Assembly (NCBI GenBank): GCA_965276675.1
Contig: OZ255624.1
Location: forward strand, 2,604,001 to 2,668,000
Direction: 5' to 3'
Origin: G965276675 sp965276675
GTDB lineage: Bacteria; Acidobacteriota; Terriglobia; Terriglobales; Acidobacteriaceae
Length of the DNA stretch: 64,000 bases
In this document: in pieces, positions 9,136-17,820 of the stretch
Layout: each line of letters opens with the position of its first letter
Position numbering within the stretch: position 1 is the first letter of the stretch
Notes under the pieces: model-generated
What the model was told of the DNA's origin: nothing
Database searches by the model: none
What the model saw: only the letters and a program-made list of their open reading frames with translations
Made by a program: the position numbers and the translations under genes

Positions 9136-10332
9136 TTGAAAAAGCAAGTGGACATGCTTTCCCCCGAGAGAGATACGACAGGCGCAGGTCAGAGTGCGGC
9201 AACAGGCACTAACTTCCTGACAGGGTTTTGGGATCCGAGAACCGCGCGGGTTCTTTTTACGGCTCTTATCTTCGCGTGCGTTCTGGGTTTTCTACGCGGC
9301 GCCCGGGAGACGCTGACTTTATTTCTTTTTGCCGTGCTGTTTGCCTACTTTGTGGAACCACTGGTGGCAAAGCTTGAAAAGCGGGCTCGGGGGCGGGGTA
9401 GCGCCATCGCCGTGGTCTATCTTCTTCTGCTCAGTCTTCTGGTGATTGTGGGAATGATCGTTGGACCCAGAATTGCCGAAGAGGCGCGCTCGCTGATGAC
9501 CAGTCTGCCCACGCTGATCGATAAGATGGGTTCGGGGCAAATTGTCTCGCAGCTTGGGCAGAAACATGGCTGGACCCAAGCTCGCCAAGCTCAACTGCAG
9601 CAGTTCGTCGTCTCCCATCGGGGTGACTTCCTCAAATTTGGACGTACGGTAGGCGAGAAGATAGCAGCACCTCTTCAGCACATCTGGTGGCTGATTATCA
9701 TTCCGATTCTGAGCTTGTTTTTTTTGAAGGACGGCAGGTCGATCGCCTCTGGCCTCGTGAATCTTGGAAGATCCGCTGAGGAACAATCCACCATTCGCGG
9801 CCTGGTGGACGATGTGAATGTCATGCTCGGCAGCTACATCCGCGCTCAGATGATTCTTGCGGCACTGACTATGGTGGCGTACACGGTGGTACTCAGCATT
9901 TTGCGCGCGCCCTATGCCCTCGTGCTTGGTCCGCTTGCCGGTTTGGCGGAGTTTGTTCCAGTCGTCGGTCCGGCCATTGCTGCAATCGCAGTGTTGTTGA
10001 TCGCCTTTATTGCCGGATATCCGCACGTCCTCATTCTGTTGCTATTCCTTGGCATCTGGAGACTGCTGCAAGACTACGTCAATGCGCCGCGGGTGATGGG
10101 CAAAACGCTGGAGATCGATCCGCTGACCCAGATCTTCGGCGTGCTGGCGGGCGGAGAGATCGCTGGCGTAGTGGGAGCGCTAATCTCGGTCCCCGTGATC
10201 GCCACCTTGCGCATCGTTTTGAGGCGGATCCGGACCGCGCGGACTGATGAACGCGAGCAGTCCTCTACTGGGCCGTCGACGCCAATTCCACTGGCGAGTC
10301 AATCGAACCTTATGGCTGAGGCACAGAAGTAG
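9136..10332 (+). CDS. AI-2E family transporter (TqsA/YdiK/PerM-like permease)
   Basis: The 398-residue protein has the AI-2E exporter superfamily layout: paired N-terminal helices (VLFTALIFACVLGFLRGA, LTLFLFAVLFAYFVEPL), a central soluble segment, and C-terminal helices with GPLAGLAEFVPVVGPAIAAI and the conserved PRVMGKTLEIDPLTQIFGVLAGGEIAG stretch. Family members export small molecules or Na+/H+; the cargo cannot be read here. The start is uncertain: TTG 9136, GTG 9148 and ATG 9154 are all in frame before the first helix. A weak AGAAAG lies eight bases before the TTG. The last 23 bases overlap the opposite-strand hydrolase gene. Confidence 0.88.
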   Translation: MKKQVDMLSPERDTTGAGQSAATGTNFLTGFWDPRTARVLFTALIFACVLGFLRGARETLTLFLFAVLFAYFVEPLVAKLEKRARGRGSAIAVVYLLLLSLLVIVGMIVGPRIAEEARSLMTSLPTLIDKMGSGQIVSQLGQKHGWTQARQAQLQQFVVSHRGDFLKFGRTVGEKIAAPLQHIWWLIIIPILSLFFLKDGRSIASGLVNLGRSAEEQSTIRGLVDDVNVMLGSYIRAQMILAALTMVAYTVVLSILRAPYALVLGPLAGLAEFVPVVGPAIAAIAVLLIAFIAGYPHVLILLLFLGIWRLLQDYVNAPRVMGKTLEIDPLTQIFGVLAGGEIAGVVGALISVPVIATLRIVLRRIRTARTDEREQSSTGPSTPIPLASQSNLMAEAQK

Positions 10333-11281
10333 CTATCGGGACGAGCCATTTGTGTTGGGCGAGCCACGACTGGAGCAGCTCGGGCCAGACCCGGAGACGC
10401 GGATCGTCCGCGGCCAGCCCTAACCCGTGCGGGCCATGCTCGAAAAGGTGCATCTCGCACGCGACCTGATGCTTGACGAGTGCCTCGTAGAAGAGAACGC
10501 TGTTCTGCACGGGAACTACCTTGTCATCCGTTGTGGCAAAGAGGAAGGTAGGTGGCGTGTCACCAGTCACGTGCAGCTCGTTGGAGTAGTTCGCCACAGT
10601 GGCGGGCGCGGGATGAGCGCCCATCAGATGCTCCCGTGAGCCCGGATGAGCAATGCCCGTCTTCATACTAATCACCGGATACGCGAGTATCGAAAACGAG
10701 GGCCGGTCGGTCACTCTCTCCAGAGGATCCGCAGCCTGGGGTTTTCCGGCGACGAAATGGGTTTCGAGGGTAGAAGCGAGATGGCCGCCAGCGGAGAAGC
10801 CCCACACCCCGATGCGGTCCGGGTCGAGTCCATACCGCGCGGATGAAGAGCGAATGAGGCGCATGGCGCGCGACGCATCTTCGAGCGGTATCGGCGCATG
10901 GTGCCGGTCTCCCAAGCGGTAGCTGAGGACAAACGCCGCAACGCCGCGCGCGTTGAGCCAGTGCGCGATGCCCGTGCCTTCATACCCATACGCGAGATAC
11001 TCGTAGCCTCCGCCGGGCATGACCAGCACCGCGGATTTCGCAGGGTTCGCCTGCGGCAGATAGATGTCCAGGAAAGCGTGATCTTCGAGCGAAAGACCCG
11101 GAGCGATAGGGTTTCCCGTCGAGAGATCGAGCCGCTGAATGCCGGACTCTGCGGGAGGGAGGGGGTGTCCCTCCCCGGCAGCTTTGGCCCGCGATGCAGG
11201 GCACAGGAGCAAAACCGCGACCGAGGCAAGCAGGACTCTGATGGCAAGCGAGGTGGAACTCTGTCTGGCGGGTTGGCTCAG
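10310..11281 (-). CDS. Exported alpha/beta hydrolase (esterase/acetylxylan-esterase-like)
   Basis: The hydrolase fold is clear: oxyanion strand VLVMPGGGYEYLAYGYEG, nucleophile in GFSAGGHLAS, acid in TTDDKVVPV and histidine in HGPHGLGL. This resembles secreted carbohydrate esterases of the BD-FAE/AXE group. The first conventional-length frame begins at a TTG (11212), but the codons just upstream are in frame and encode a clean signal peptide (IRVLLASVAVLLLCPASRA). That region has no ATG, GTG or TTG in frame. A CTG at 11279-11281, overlapping the ABC ATPase stop as CTGA, is the best start candidate and is used here; 11212 is the conservative alternative. Export to the periplasm or outside is inferred. 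Confidence 0.75.
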   Translation of the reverse strand: MSQPARQSSTSLAIRVLLASVAVLLLCPASRAKAAGEGHPLPPAESGIQRLDLSTGNPIAPGLSLEDHAFLDIYLPQANPAKSAVLVMPGGGYEYLAYGYEGTGIAHWLNARGVAAFVLSYRLGDRHHAPIPLEDASRAMRLIRSSSARYGLDPDRIGVWGFSAGGHLASTLETHFVAGKPQAADPLERVTDRPSFSILAYPVISMKTGIAHPGSREHLMGAHPAPATVANYSNELHVTGDTPPTFLFATTDDKVVPVQNSVLFYEALVKHQVACEMHLFEHGPHGLGLAADDPRLRVWPELLQSWLAQHKWLVPIATSVPQP

Positions 11282-12123
11282 GTTAGATACTCCTTAATGA
11301 ACGGGTCTTCGGAGTGAACGAGATCGTGGGTCGATCCGTCGAAGACCAGCTTGCCTTCATGCAACATCAGAAAGCTGGTCTCCGGATCGGCTTGGCCGTC
11401 GGGCAGCGGCTCCATCTGGTGGCTCTTCATGTTGTAACGATGCGTCGCCAGCATGAAGGCGTCTTGCAGGCGATGGGTGACGAGCAGCGAACTGGCCTTA
11501 TTGACGTCGCGCTGCTTGATGATGAGCTCGATGATGTTGGTGGAGGTGATGGGGTCGAGTCCCCCGGTGGGGGAGTCATAGAGCAATAGGCTGGGCGTGC
11601 TGATGATCGCGCGGGCGATGGCCACACGCCGCCGCATGCCCCCGGAGAGCTCGGATGGCAGCTTCTCCATGGTGTGGTCCAATTCGACGAAGCGCAAGGC
11701 CTCCTCAACGCGCCGGTCAATCTCTTCGTCGGGAACGTGCTCCTCCATCAGGCGGAAGCCGACGTTGTCGCGGACATCCATCGAATCGAAGAGCGCTCCT
11801 TCCTGAAAGACCATGCCGATCGCGCTGCGCAGCGCGAAGATGTCGCGTTCGCGCATGGCGCTGATCTCCTGGCCAAAGATGCAAATGCGCCCCGAGTCCG
11901 GCTTGAAGAGACCATTTGCCAGCTTGAGCAACACGCTTTTGCCGCTGCCTGCTGGGCCTAAGAGCAGCCGGGTCTCGCCAGGCTTCACAGTGAAGGAGAT
12001 GTCTTTGAGAACGTCCTCGCGCTCAAAGCCGATCGACACGTTCTCGAAGACCACCGCGGGAACATCGGGCGGTGGCTGGAAACGGTCTTCAGAGGCGGTA
12101 TCGGGCGCCGGAGCAGTAGCCAT
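11278..12123 (-). CDS. mlaF: ABC transporter ATP-binding protein, MlaF/Mkl family
   Basis: The ATPase partner of the MlaE permease encoded just upstream; such pairs move phospholipids between membranes in Mla/Mce-type systems. The 281-residue protein has Walker A LLGPAGSGKSVLL, the signature ELSGGMRRRVAIARAI, Walker B LLLYDSPTGGLDP and the switch VTHRLQDAF, with the extended C-terminal tail seen in MlaF-like proteins. It starts four bases after the permease stop, so the two are translationally coupled. No MlaD/MCE-domain gene is adjacent, so the substrate-binding component must be encoded elsewhere. Confidence 0.9.
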   Translation of the reverse strand: MATAPAPDTASEDRFQPPPDVPAVVFENVSIGFEREDVLKDISFTVKPGETRLLLGPAGSGKSVLLKLANGLFKPDSGRICIFGQEISAMRERDIFALRSAIGMVFQEGALFDSMDVRDNVGFRLMEEHVPDEEIDRRVEEALRFVELDHTMEKLPSELSGGMRRRVAIARAIISTPSLLLYDSPTGGLDPITSTNIIELIIKQRDVNKASSLLVTHRLQDAFMLATHRYNMKSHQMEPLPDGQADPETSFLMLHEGKLVFDGSTHDLVHSEDPFIKEYLT

Positions 12124-12127
12124 AGGG

Positions 12128-12904
12128 TTAGCGTCCGAAGATGCCGATCATAAGGCGGCTGATGATGAAATCCACAAAGATGATGAGCACCGAGGAGACC
12201 ACCACCGCCTGCGTGGTGGAGCGGCCAACGCCCTGCGTGCCGCCTTTGGTGGACATGCCGTAGTAACAGCCGACGGTGGCGATGATGAAGCCGAAGACGA
12301 GCGGCTTGACCAGACCTTGGATGATATCCGGGTATTGCAGCGCCTGGTAGGCGGTGTGGAAGTACTGCGAGCCATCCTGCCCGAGAATGAAGATCGCAAC
12401 AGCGGCGCCCCCGAAGGTGCCGACGGCGTCCGAGATAATGGTGAGAAAGAACGACATGAAGATGGTGGCGAAGATGCGCGGAGTCACCAGCTTCTTGATG
12501 GGGTCGGTGCCGAGTGCGCGCATGGCGTCGATCTGCTCGGTGACCATCATGGAACCCAGTTCGGAGGCCATGCCCGACGCATTGCGCCCGGAGATCATAA
12601 GGTTGGTGAGCACTGGTCCCAGCTCCTTGATCATGGAGAGCGAAACCAGCGTGCCGGTGATGGCCGTGGCGCCAAACTGCGCGAGCGAGGAGGCGGATTG
12701 CAGCGCCAGAACGGCGCCGGTGAAGAAGCCCGCGAGCAGAACGATCGGAACCGAGCCGACACCGATGCTGTCTGCCTGCGTGAACATATCCGAGATGTAG
12801 ACGGGACGGCGGACAACATTGACGACTGCCTGCCCGGAGAGGATAGCGTAATCCTGAACGGAAGCTACCGCGCCTTTGACTAGGCTTTGGTGGGAGCTGG
12901 CCAT
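12128..12904 (-). CDS. mlaE: MlaE-family lipid ABC transporter permease
   Basis: The 258-residue membrane protein shows the MlaE/YrbE pattern: N-terminal amphipathic helix, then VGSVPIVLLAGFFTGAVLALQ, the conserved MIKELGPVLTNLMISGRNASGMASELGSM segment with its charged EQIDAMRALG coupling helix, and VVGC-like late helices including a tract ending KGGTQGVGRSTTQAVV. In established systems two MlaE subunits and two MlaF ATPases form the core complex with a hexameric MCE protein. It is the first gene of the pair with mlaF directly downstream. An outer-membrane lipid-homeostasis role is inferred from the family. Confidence 0.9.
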   Translation of the reverse strand: MASSHQSLVKGAVASVQDYAILSGQAVVNVVRRPVYISDMFTQADSIGVGSVPIVLLAGFFTGAVLALQSASSLAQFGATAITGTLVSLSMIKELGPVLTNLMISGRNASGMASELGSMMVTEQIDAMRALGTDPIKKLVTPRIFATIFMSFFLTIISDAVGTFGGAAVAIFILGQDGSQYFHTAYQALQYPDIIQGLVKPLVFGFIIATVGCYYGMSTKGGTQGVGRSTTQAVVVSSVLIIFVDFIISRLMIGIFGR

Positions 12905-13078
12905 GGTTGCATGGTATCAGTGGGAGAGCGAGTCAGCGAGTAGGCAAGTTAGCGAGTCAGCATAGAGAGAGCGCGTGGGGATAGCAGGGAACATCGGAGG
13001 ACGGCAGACAACATCAGAGAACAGCAGATTGGTTTGTCTCTGCCGCTTGCTGCTGTTGGCTGCCGTATGGTTGTCCCG

Positions 13079-14518
13079 CTACTCCTTGACCCGCTTGCGG
13101 ATCTCGATGTTCAGCCGCTTGATCTTCTGGTTGAGTGTGGAGAGCGGGATGCGGAACTGCTCGGCCGCTTCTGTCTGGTTCCAGTTGGAGCGCTCAAGCT
13201 TATCGATAATGATGCGCCGCTCGATATCTTCGAGAATGTCGAAGAGGGAGGCATCCGGGTTGTGCTCGAGCAAACTGGACGAGTAGCTGTGACCGGTGAG
13301 GTGGCCGGGCAGCAGATCCATGCCGATGAGCGGAGTGGAGGAGAGGACGACGCCACGCTCGATGACGTGCTCAAGCTCGCGGACATTGCCGGGCCAATCG
13401 TAGTCGACTAGCGTGCGCATGGCGTCGGGAGCAAGACGCCGCTGCGAGACGCCATTTTCCTCGGAGAAGTGCTTCAGGAAATGAGCCACGAGCACAGGAA
13501 TATCCTCGCGGCGCGAGCGCAGAGGTGGCAGCTCGAGCGTGATGACGTTAAGGCGGTAAAAGAGGTCTTCGCGGAACTTGCCTTCGCGCACCGCCTGGCG
13601 GAGGTCGAGGTTGGTCGCGGCGACGATTCGGACATCGACCTGGATCTCCTGCACACCGCCTAGGTGCATGAAGCGGCGATCCTGCAGCACGCGGAGAATC
13701 TTGGCCTGCGTGTCCATGGCCATGGTGCCGATCTCGTCGAGAAAGAGCGTGCCGGTATGTGCGACTTCAAAGAGACCCTTCTTTGCGGTTGCGGCCGAGG
13801 TAAAGGCGCCCTTGACGTGGCCGAAGAGTGTTGATTCGAGTAGCTCCGTGGGAACCGCGCCTGTATTGACGGCCACGAATGGCTTGTCGCGGCGTGGCGA
13901 GTGAGAATGTAGCGCCTTCGCGATCAGCTCCTTGCCGGTGCCGCTCTCACCCTGGATGAGCACGGTGGAGCGGCTGGGCGCGACCTGCGCCACCATGTCA
14001 AAGGTGCGGAGCATGGGTTCGCTTTTGCCGATGATGTTTTCAAAGTTGTAGCGCTGTTTTAGCGCGCGCTTCAGCTGAATGTTCTCTTCTTCGGCGCGCT
14101 GACGGGCCACGGCTGCGCGGATATCGGCGAGCAGCTTCTCGTTCTCCCAGGGCTTCTGGACGAAGTTGTGGGCGCCGGCACGGATGGCATCCACCACATT
14201 GGCGACCGTGCCATAAGCGGTGATCATGATGACCGGCAGCTGCGGGTGGCGCTCGTGAATCTTGGGCAACAAGTCGATACCGTTGATGCCGGGCAGAGCC
14301 AGATCGAGCAGCACAAGGTCGTAGGTGGTGCTATCGATCTTCTCCAGGCCACGTGGGCCGTCGGGCGCCATCTCGACGGTGTAGCCTTCAAGGATCAGCA
14401 AGGTCTCGAGGGACTCACGGATGGCCGCCTCGTCGTCGATGATCAGGATGCGCGCGCCATTAGCTGTCGCGCCAGTGGCAGCGGGGTTTCCGTGCAGCGT
14501 AATGGTGGCTTCAGACAT
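13079..14518 (-). CDS. NtrC-family sigma-54-dependent response regulator
   Basis: The 479-residue regulator has three parts. A receiver domain (about 22-135) has the acidic pair in LIIDDE, phospho-acceptor Asp72 and Lys122 in FVQKPW. An AAA+ domain has Walker A GESGTGKE (190-197) and Walker B LFLDEIG. A C-terminal Fis-type helix-turn-helix ends in TEAAEQFRIPLSTLNQKIKRL. The sigma-54 contact loop reads GAFTSA (237-242) instead of the consensus GAFTGA. Its ATG overlaps the end of the sensor kinase gene by eight bases, so the two form a two-component pair. Target promoters are not identifiable from this window. Confidence 0.92.
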   Translation of the reverse strand: MSEATITLHGNPAATGATANGARILIIDDEAAIRESLETLLILEGYTVEMAPDGPRGLEKIDSTTYDLVLLDLALPGINGIDLLPKIHERHPQLPVIMITAYGTVANVVDAIRAGAHNFVQKPWENEKLLADIRAAVARQRAEEENIQLKRALKQRYNFENIIGKSEPMLRTFDMVAQVAPSRSTVLIQGESGTGKELIAKALHSHSPRRDKPFVAVNTGAVPTELLESTLFGHVKGAFTSAATAKKGLFEVAHTGTLFLDEIGTMAMDTQAKILRVLQDRRFMHLGGVQEIQVDVRIVAATNLDLRQAVREGKFREDLFYRLNVITLELPPLRSRREDIPVLVAHFLKHFSEENGVSQRRLAPDAMRTLVDYDWPGNVRELEHVIERGVVLSSTPLIGMDLLPGHLTGHSYSSSLLEHNPDASLFDILEDIERRIIIDKLERSNWNQTEAAEQFRIPLSTLNQKIKRLNIEIRKRVKE

Positions 14519-17486
14519 GGACTGGCTTCCTCACAGCTGGGAATTCGAGGTGAAAAGTGGTGCCGCTCCCGATCTCGCTCTCCACCTGGATCTTGCCGGC
14601 ATGCTCCTGAATGATGCCGTAGGTGACAGCGAGCCCCAGACCGGTGCCGCGGCGTTGGCCCTCGTCCGGAGCACCCTTGGTGGTGAAAAAGGGATCGTAG
14701 ATACGGCGCATGTGCTCGGGAGCGATGCCGGATCCAGTGTCTGAGATGGAGACACCCACGTGTCCATTCACCTCAGTCGCGATGCGCAGCGTGCCGCCGC
14801 CAGCCATAGCGTCTTTGGCATTGAGAAAGAGGTTTAGGAAGACCTGCTGGAGCTTGCCCGCGTTGCCCAGTATGTGCGGCAGGCTGGAGTCGAGTGTGAT
14901 CAGGAGCTCAACCTGCGAGGTCTTGAACTGGTGTTCGAGCAGCGTCAAAGTCTCGTTGATGATGGTGTTGAGGTCGAGCTCCTTGAACTCGGTGCCGCTG
15001 GTGCGGGAGAAGTTCAGGAGACTATTGACGATCTCGGAGGCGCGGAAGGTCTGCTTGGTGATCTTGTCGAGCAGCATAGTGATGCGGCCGTCTTCTGAAT
15101 CGTGTGTGCGGAGCTGCTTGGCCAGCATCTGGGTATATGAGGAGATAACTGCCAGCGGAGTATTGACCTCGTGTGCGACTCCCGCCGCAAGTAGACCGAT
15201 CGAGGAGAGTTTTTCAGCTTGCGCGAGCTGGGATTCGAGCTGCATCCGGTCGGTGATGTCATCGACCAGGATGATGCGGCCGACCACGCGGAAGTCGCGG
15301 GCGACCAGCGGCGCAATGGCGATATTGGCGGTGCGGGTCTCCCCGTTGTGCATCTCCAGGCGGAACTTGTAGAGGTTGTGCACGCCGGGAAGATCCTTGA
15401 AGCGATGGAATTCCTCGAGGAACTCGGGCGGAAACACATCCTGCAGCCGCTGGCCGAACACCTCGACACGCGGAGAGGCGAACATGACCTCCATCTGCAC
15501 GTTCCAGCTCTCGATGCGCTCTTCAAGGTCGATGGCCAGGATGCCGACGTTAACCGACTCGACGATGTTCTCATTGAACTCTTTCAGCCGCTCGTACTCG
15601 GAAGCCTTCTCAGCCAACGAGGCATAAAGGCGGGCGTTCTGGATGGCGATGCCGATGTAGGAGGCAAGTGATTCCAGCAGCTCGACATCTTCACTCGAAA
15701 GGAAGTCACCGGTGGTGGTGCGACCAAGGCCAATGACGGCGATCGTGCGCTGTCCCGCCCGGCAGGGCAGGTAGTAGTTCAGATCCAGCGCAGCAGCGGT
15801 GAGGCGTTCCGACTCGGGGAGATGGAGGACGTTTCCCGGATTCTCGAGGAAGATGTGAGTTGGCGCGTTTGGCTGGTCGAAGTTCAGGAAGCCCAGGTCG
15901 AGAGGAGCAGGGCTGAGGGATGAGTTCGGGTCTGGTGTGCCGAAGTTTGTGCTGACCTCTCGCGAACTGGGATCGGTAGCAACTGGGGAGTACGCCGCCG
16001 AATTCTGATTTGGCCCGTGGCTTGCGCCCAGCGTGTAACGTCCCCGCGGTCCGGCGAGGAAGATGGAGACGCGCGCGACCAGCAGGGTGCGTGGCAGCCG
16101 ATCAACGATAGCGCTGAGCAGAGCATCCAGATCGGTTTGCGAGGAGAGCCCCCGGCCAAACTCGATCAGCGTTTGGCGGTAATCGTAGCGCTTGCGGTCA
16201 AAGACACGGTCGACCCTCTCCTGAATGCCGCGCTTGAGCGGGTCAAAGAGCTGGCCGGTGATGATGATGGCCGCGATCATGCCCCAGGCGCCAAAGGAGG
16301 GTAGCCGCTTATTGACGACCTCCGCCGCAAGCGCGACCGCTCCAAAGTAGAGTCCCACCAAGGCGGCGGTTGCCAGGGTGTAGGTGACACCACGTTTGAA
16401 GATGAGATCGACGTCCATGAGCCGGTAGCGCACGATGGCCCAGCTGAAGGTGAGGGGCAGAAAGACCAGCGAGAGCCCGGCGATATGGGTCACCAGGTTG
16501 GGCACCGACCAGTCCGCCAGGAAGGGGATGACGTTCAGCAGGGTAAACGGGACGACAGAGAGCAGCGTGCCGCGAGTGAGCCACTTGAGCTGCTGCCGGC
16601 GCAGGGGATTGCGCGTCCGCCGGTAATGCACCAGAAAAACCCCGGCCGCCAGCACGTAGTAGAGCGCCAGATACCCGGTAGCAATCTGATCGAGGCGATG
16701 GAGCAGCAGCTCTGTCGCCGACCAAAAAAGGAATGCCGTCGCCTGCAGGCACACCACGACTGCGGCAGGAACGTAAGCCAGGGCGATTAGGAAACGCGTG
16801 CGGCCGCCGGGTGAGCGCTCCTTAGGGAAGGCGAGGGCAAAATGGAGAAACAGCGCTGGCTGGAGTGCGCCTGCCAGTATGTTGCCCCAGTAGATTGTCC
16901 AGTCAAAGCCATTCAGCCTGCCCGTGTGGTGGAAGGCATAGAGCACAAACGAGAGCAGACAGAAGAGATAGAAGTGAGTGGCGTGCGGCGCAGTCCATCG
17001 CCGGAAGAGCACGTATAGCCCAATGAACAGGTAAACGAGGGCCACCAGACGGAGGCTGGCGTATTGTGTACGGTCAGCGGTGACCAGGATCACTGGCGCC
17101 TCAATGCGCACGCCTGAGCGCATCAGGGTGTAGTTGATGCGGCGGTAGATCCCGGTTCGGAACCACTGACGCACCAGCCCGGCGAGGCGGGGCGTGGGCT
17201 GGTCGCTCGCCGTCATCAGAAGATCTCCCGGCTTGATGCCCGCACGTTCGCCCGGGCTGTTCGGGGGGACTCGCTGGGCCTCCAGACCACCGTGCGTCTC
17301 TACCCACCAGATACCGTCGGTTGGGGCCTGATACTGGCTATCTTTGACGAAATTGAGCGAGGCGAGCACGGCCGCCGTGATGGTGAAGACCGCCAGAAGC
17401 ACCACAATCACTCGAATTTGTAGCGGCTTCGGCATGCGCGTCAGGTCGGGCGAATAAAATGTCGCCGCTTTATCATGAGTGCACAT
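14511..17486 (-). CDS. Large membrane sensor histidine kinase (PDZ, multi-TM, GAF, PAS, HisKA, HATPase)
   Basis: The 991-residue kinase has an N-terminal anchor (about 24-46), a PDZ-like extracytoplasmic segment (about 58-125, with RVPPNSPGERAGIKPGDLL), then around eight hydrophobic segments to about 410. A GAF domain follows (about 435-620), a PAS domain (about 630-750) and the kinase core: His772 in AAGVAHEVNTPL, N box near 885, DTGSG at 916-920 and GTGLGL at 947-952. The alternative start Met18 (17435) would place the first helix closer to the N terminus; neither start has a clear ribosome binding site. It presumably phosphorylates the adjoining NtrC-type regulator. Its membrane chassis resembles that of the phosphatase at 18964. 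Confidence 0.9.
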   Translation of the reverse strand: MCTHDKAATFYSPDLTRMPKPLQIRVIVVLLAVFTITAAVLASLNFVKDSQYQAPTDGIWWVETHGGLEAQRVPPNSPGERAGIKPGDLLMTASDQPTPRLAGLVRQWFRTGIYRRINYTLMRSGVRIEAPVILVTADRTQYASLRLVALVYLFIGLYVLFRRWTAPHATHFYLFCLLSFVLYAFHHTGRLNGFDWTIYWGNILAGALQPALFLHFALAFPKERSPGGRTRFLIALAYVPAAVVVCLQATAFLFWSATELLLHRLDQIATGYLALYYVLAAGVFLVHYRRTRNPLRRQQLKWLTRGTLLSVVPFTLLNVIPFLADWSVPNLVTHIAGLSLVFLPLTFSWAIVRYRLMDVDLIFKRGVTYTLATAALVGLYFGAVALAAEVVNKRLPSFGAWGMIAAIIITGQLFDPLKRGIQERVDRVFDRKRYDYRQTLIEFGRGLSSQTDLDALLSAIVDRLPRTLLVARVSIFLAGPRGRYTLGASHGPNQNSAAYSPVATDPSSREVSTNFGTPDPNSSLSPAPLDLGFLNFDQPNAPTHIFLENPGNVLHLPESERLTAAALDLNYYLPCRAGQRTIAVIGLGRTTTGDFLSSEDVELLESLASYIGIAIQNARLYASLAEKASEYERLKEFNENIVESVNVGILAIDLEERIESWNVQMEVMFASPRVEVFGQRLQDVFPPEFLEEFHRFKDLPGVHNLYKFRLEMHNGETRTANIAIAPLVARDFRVVGRIILVDDITDRMQLESQLAQAEKLSSIGLLAAGVAHEVNTPLAVISSYTQMLAKQLRTHDSEDGRITMLLDKITKQTFRASEIVNSLLNFSRTSGTEFKELDLNTIINETLTLLEHQFKTSQVELLITLDSSLPHILGNAGKLQQVFLNLFLNAKDAMAGGGTLRIATEVNGHVGVSISDTGSGIAPEHMRRIYDPFFTTKGAPDEGQRRGTGLGLAVTYGIIQEHAGKIQVESEIGSGTTFHLEFPAVRKPVHV

Positions 17487-17820
17487 GCACGCTGCCTGCC
17501 ATGCTGAGCGCTCGGTGCAAAGGAATACCGAGTTTCAGTATAGCGTTCAAATCAATGGAGATAGCTTACAAAATCCAGATGGCGAGCCCACCAGGGGGAG
17601 GGAGAGCTCAGCCGTTCGATGGAGGGCAGCGACGAGCGGCTATGAAGCGGCATAGGACCGGATTCCATTAACGGGAGCGCTCCTCCGGGAGAATGGAGAC
17701 TTTGGTTCCAAACCCGAACAACTTTCAGCGCGGAACTTCCTCATCATGGAGGTTTGTGAATAGACTGTGAATAGCAGGGCATCACTGCCGACCGCAGGCC
17801 CTTGAGGGAGTAGAAGAAGT
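17487..17820. other. Divergent intergenic region
   Basis: About 330 bases separate the kinase gene from the divergently transcribed hydrolase gene. No coding frame of useful length and no convincing palindrome stands out, apart from the short direct repeat TGTGAATAG in GTTTGTGAATAGACTGTGAATAGCAG near 17755. It presumably holds both promoters. Confidence 0.4.

Noticed and set aside
11813..12883. 356-codon plus-strand frame opposite mlaE/mlaF
   Set aside because: Antisense of two clear ABC transporter genes; the translation is composed of His/Glu/Asp-rich runs without family features.
12905..13078. Repeated GCGAGTCAG-type words and partial inverted repeats downstream of the response regulator gene
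   Set aside because: Short, irregular copies; no clear hairpin or terminator could be drawn.
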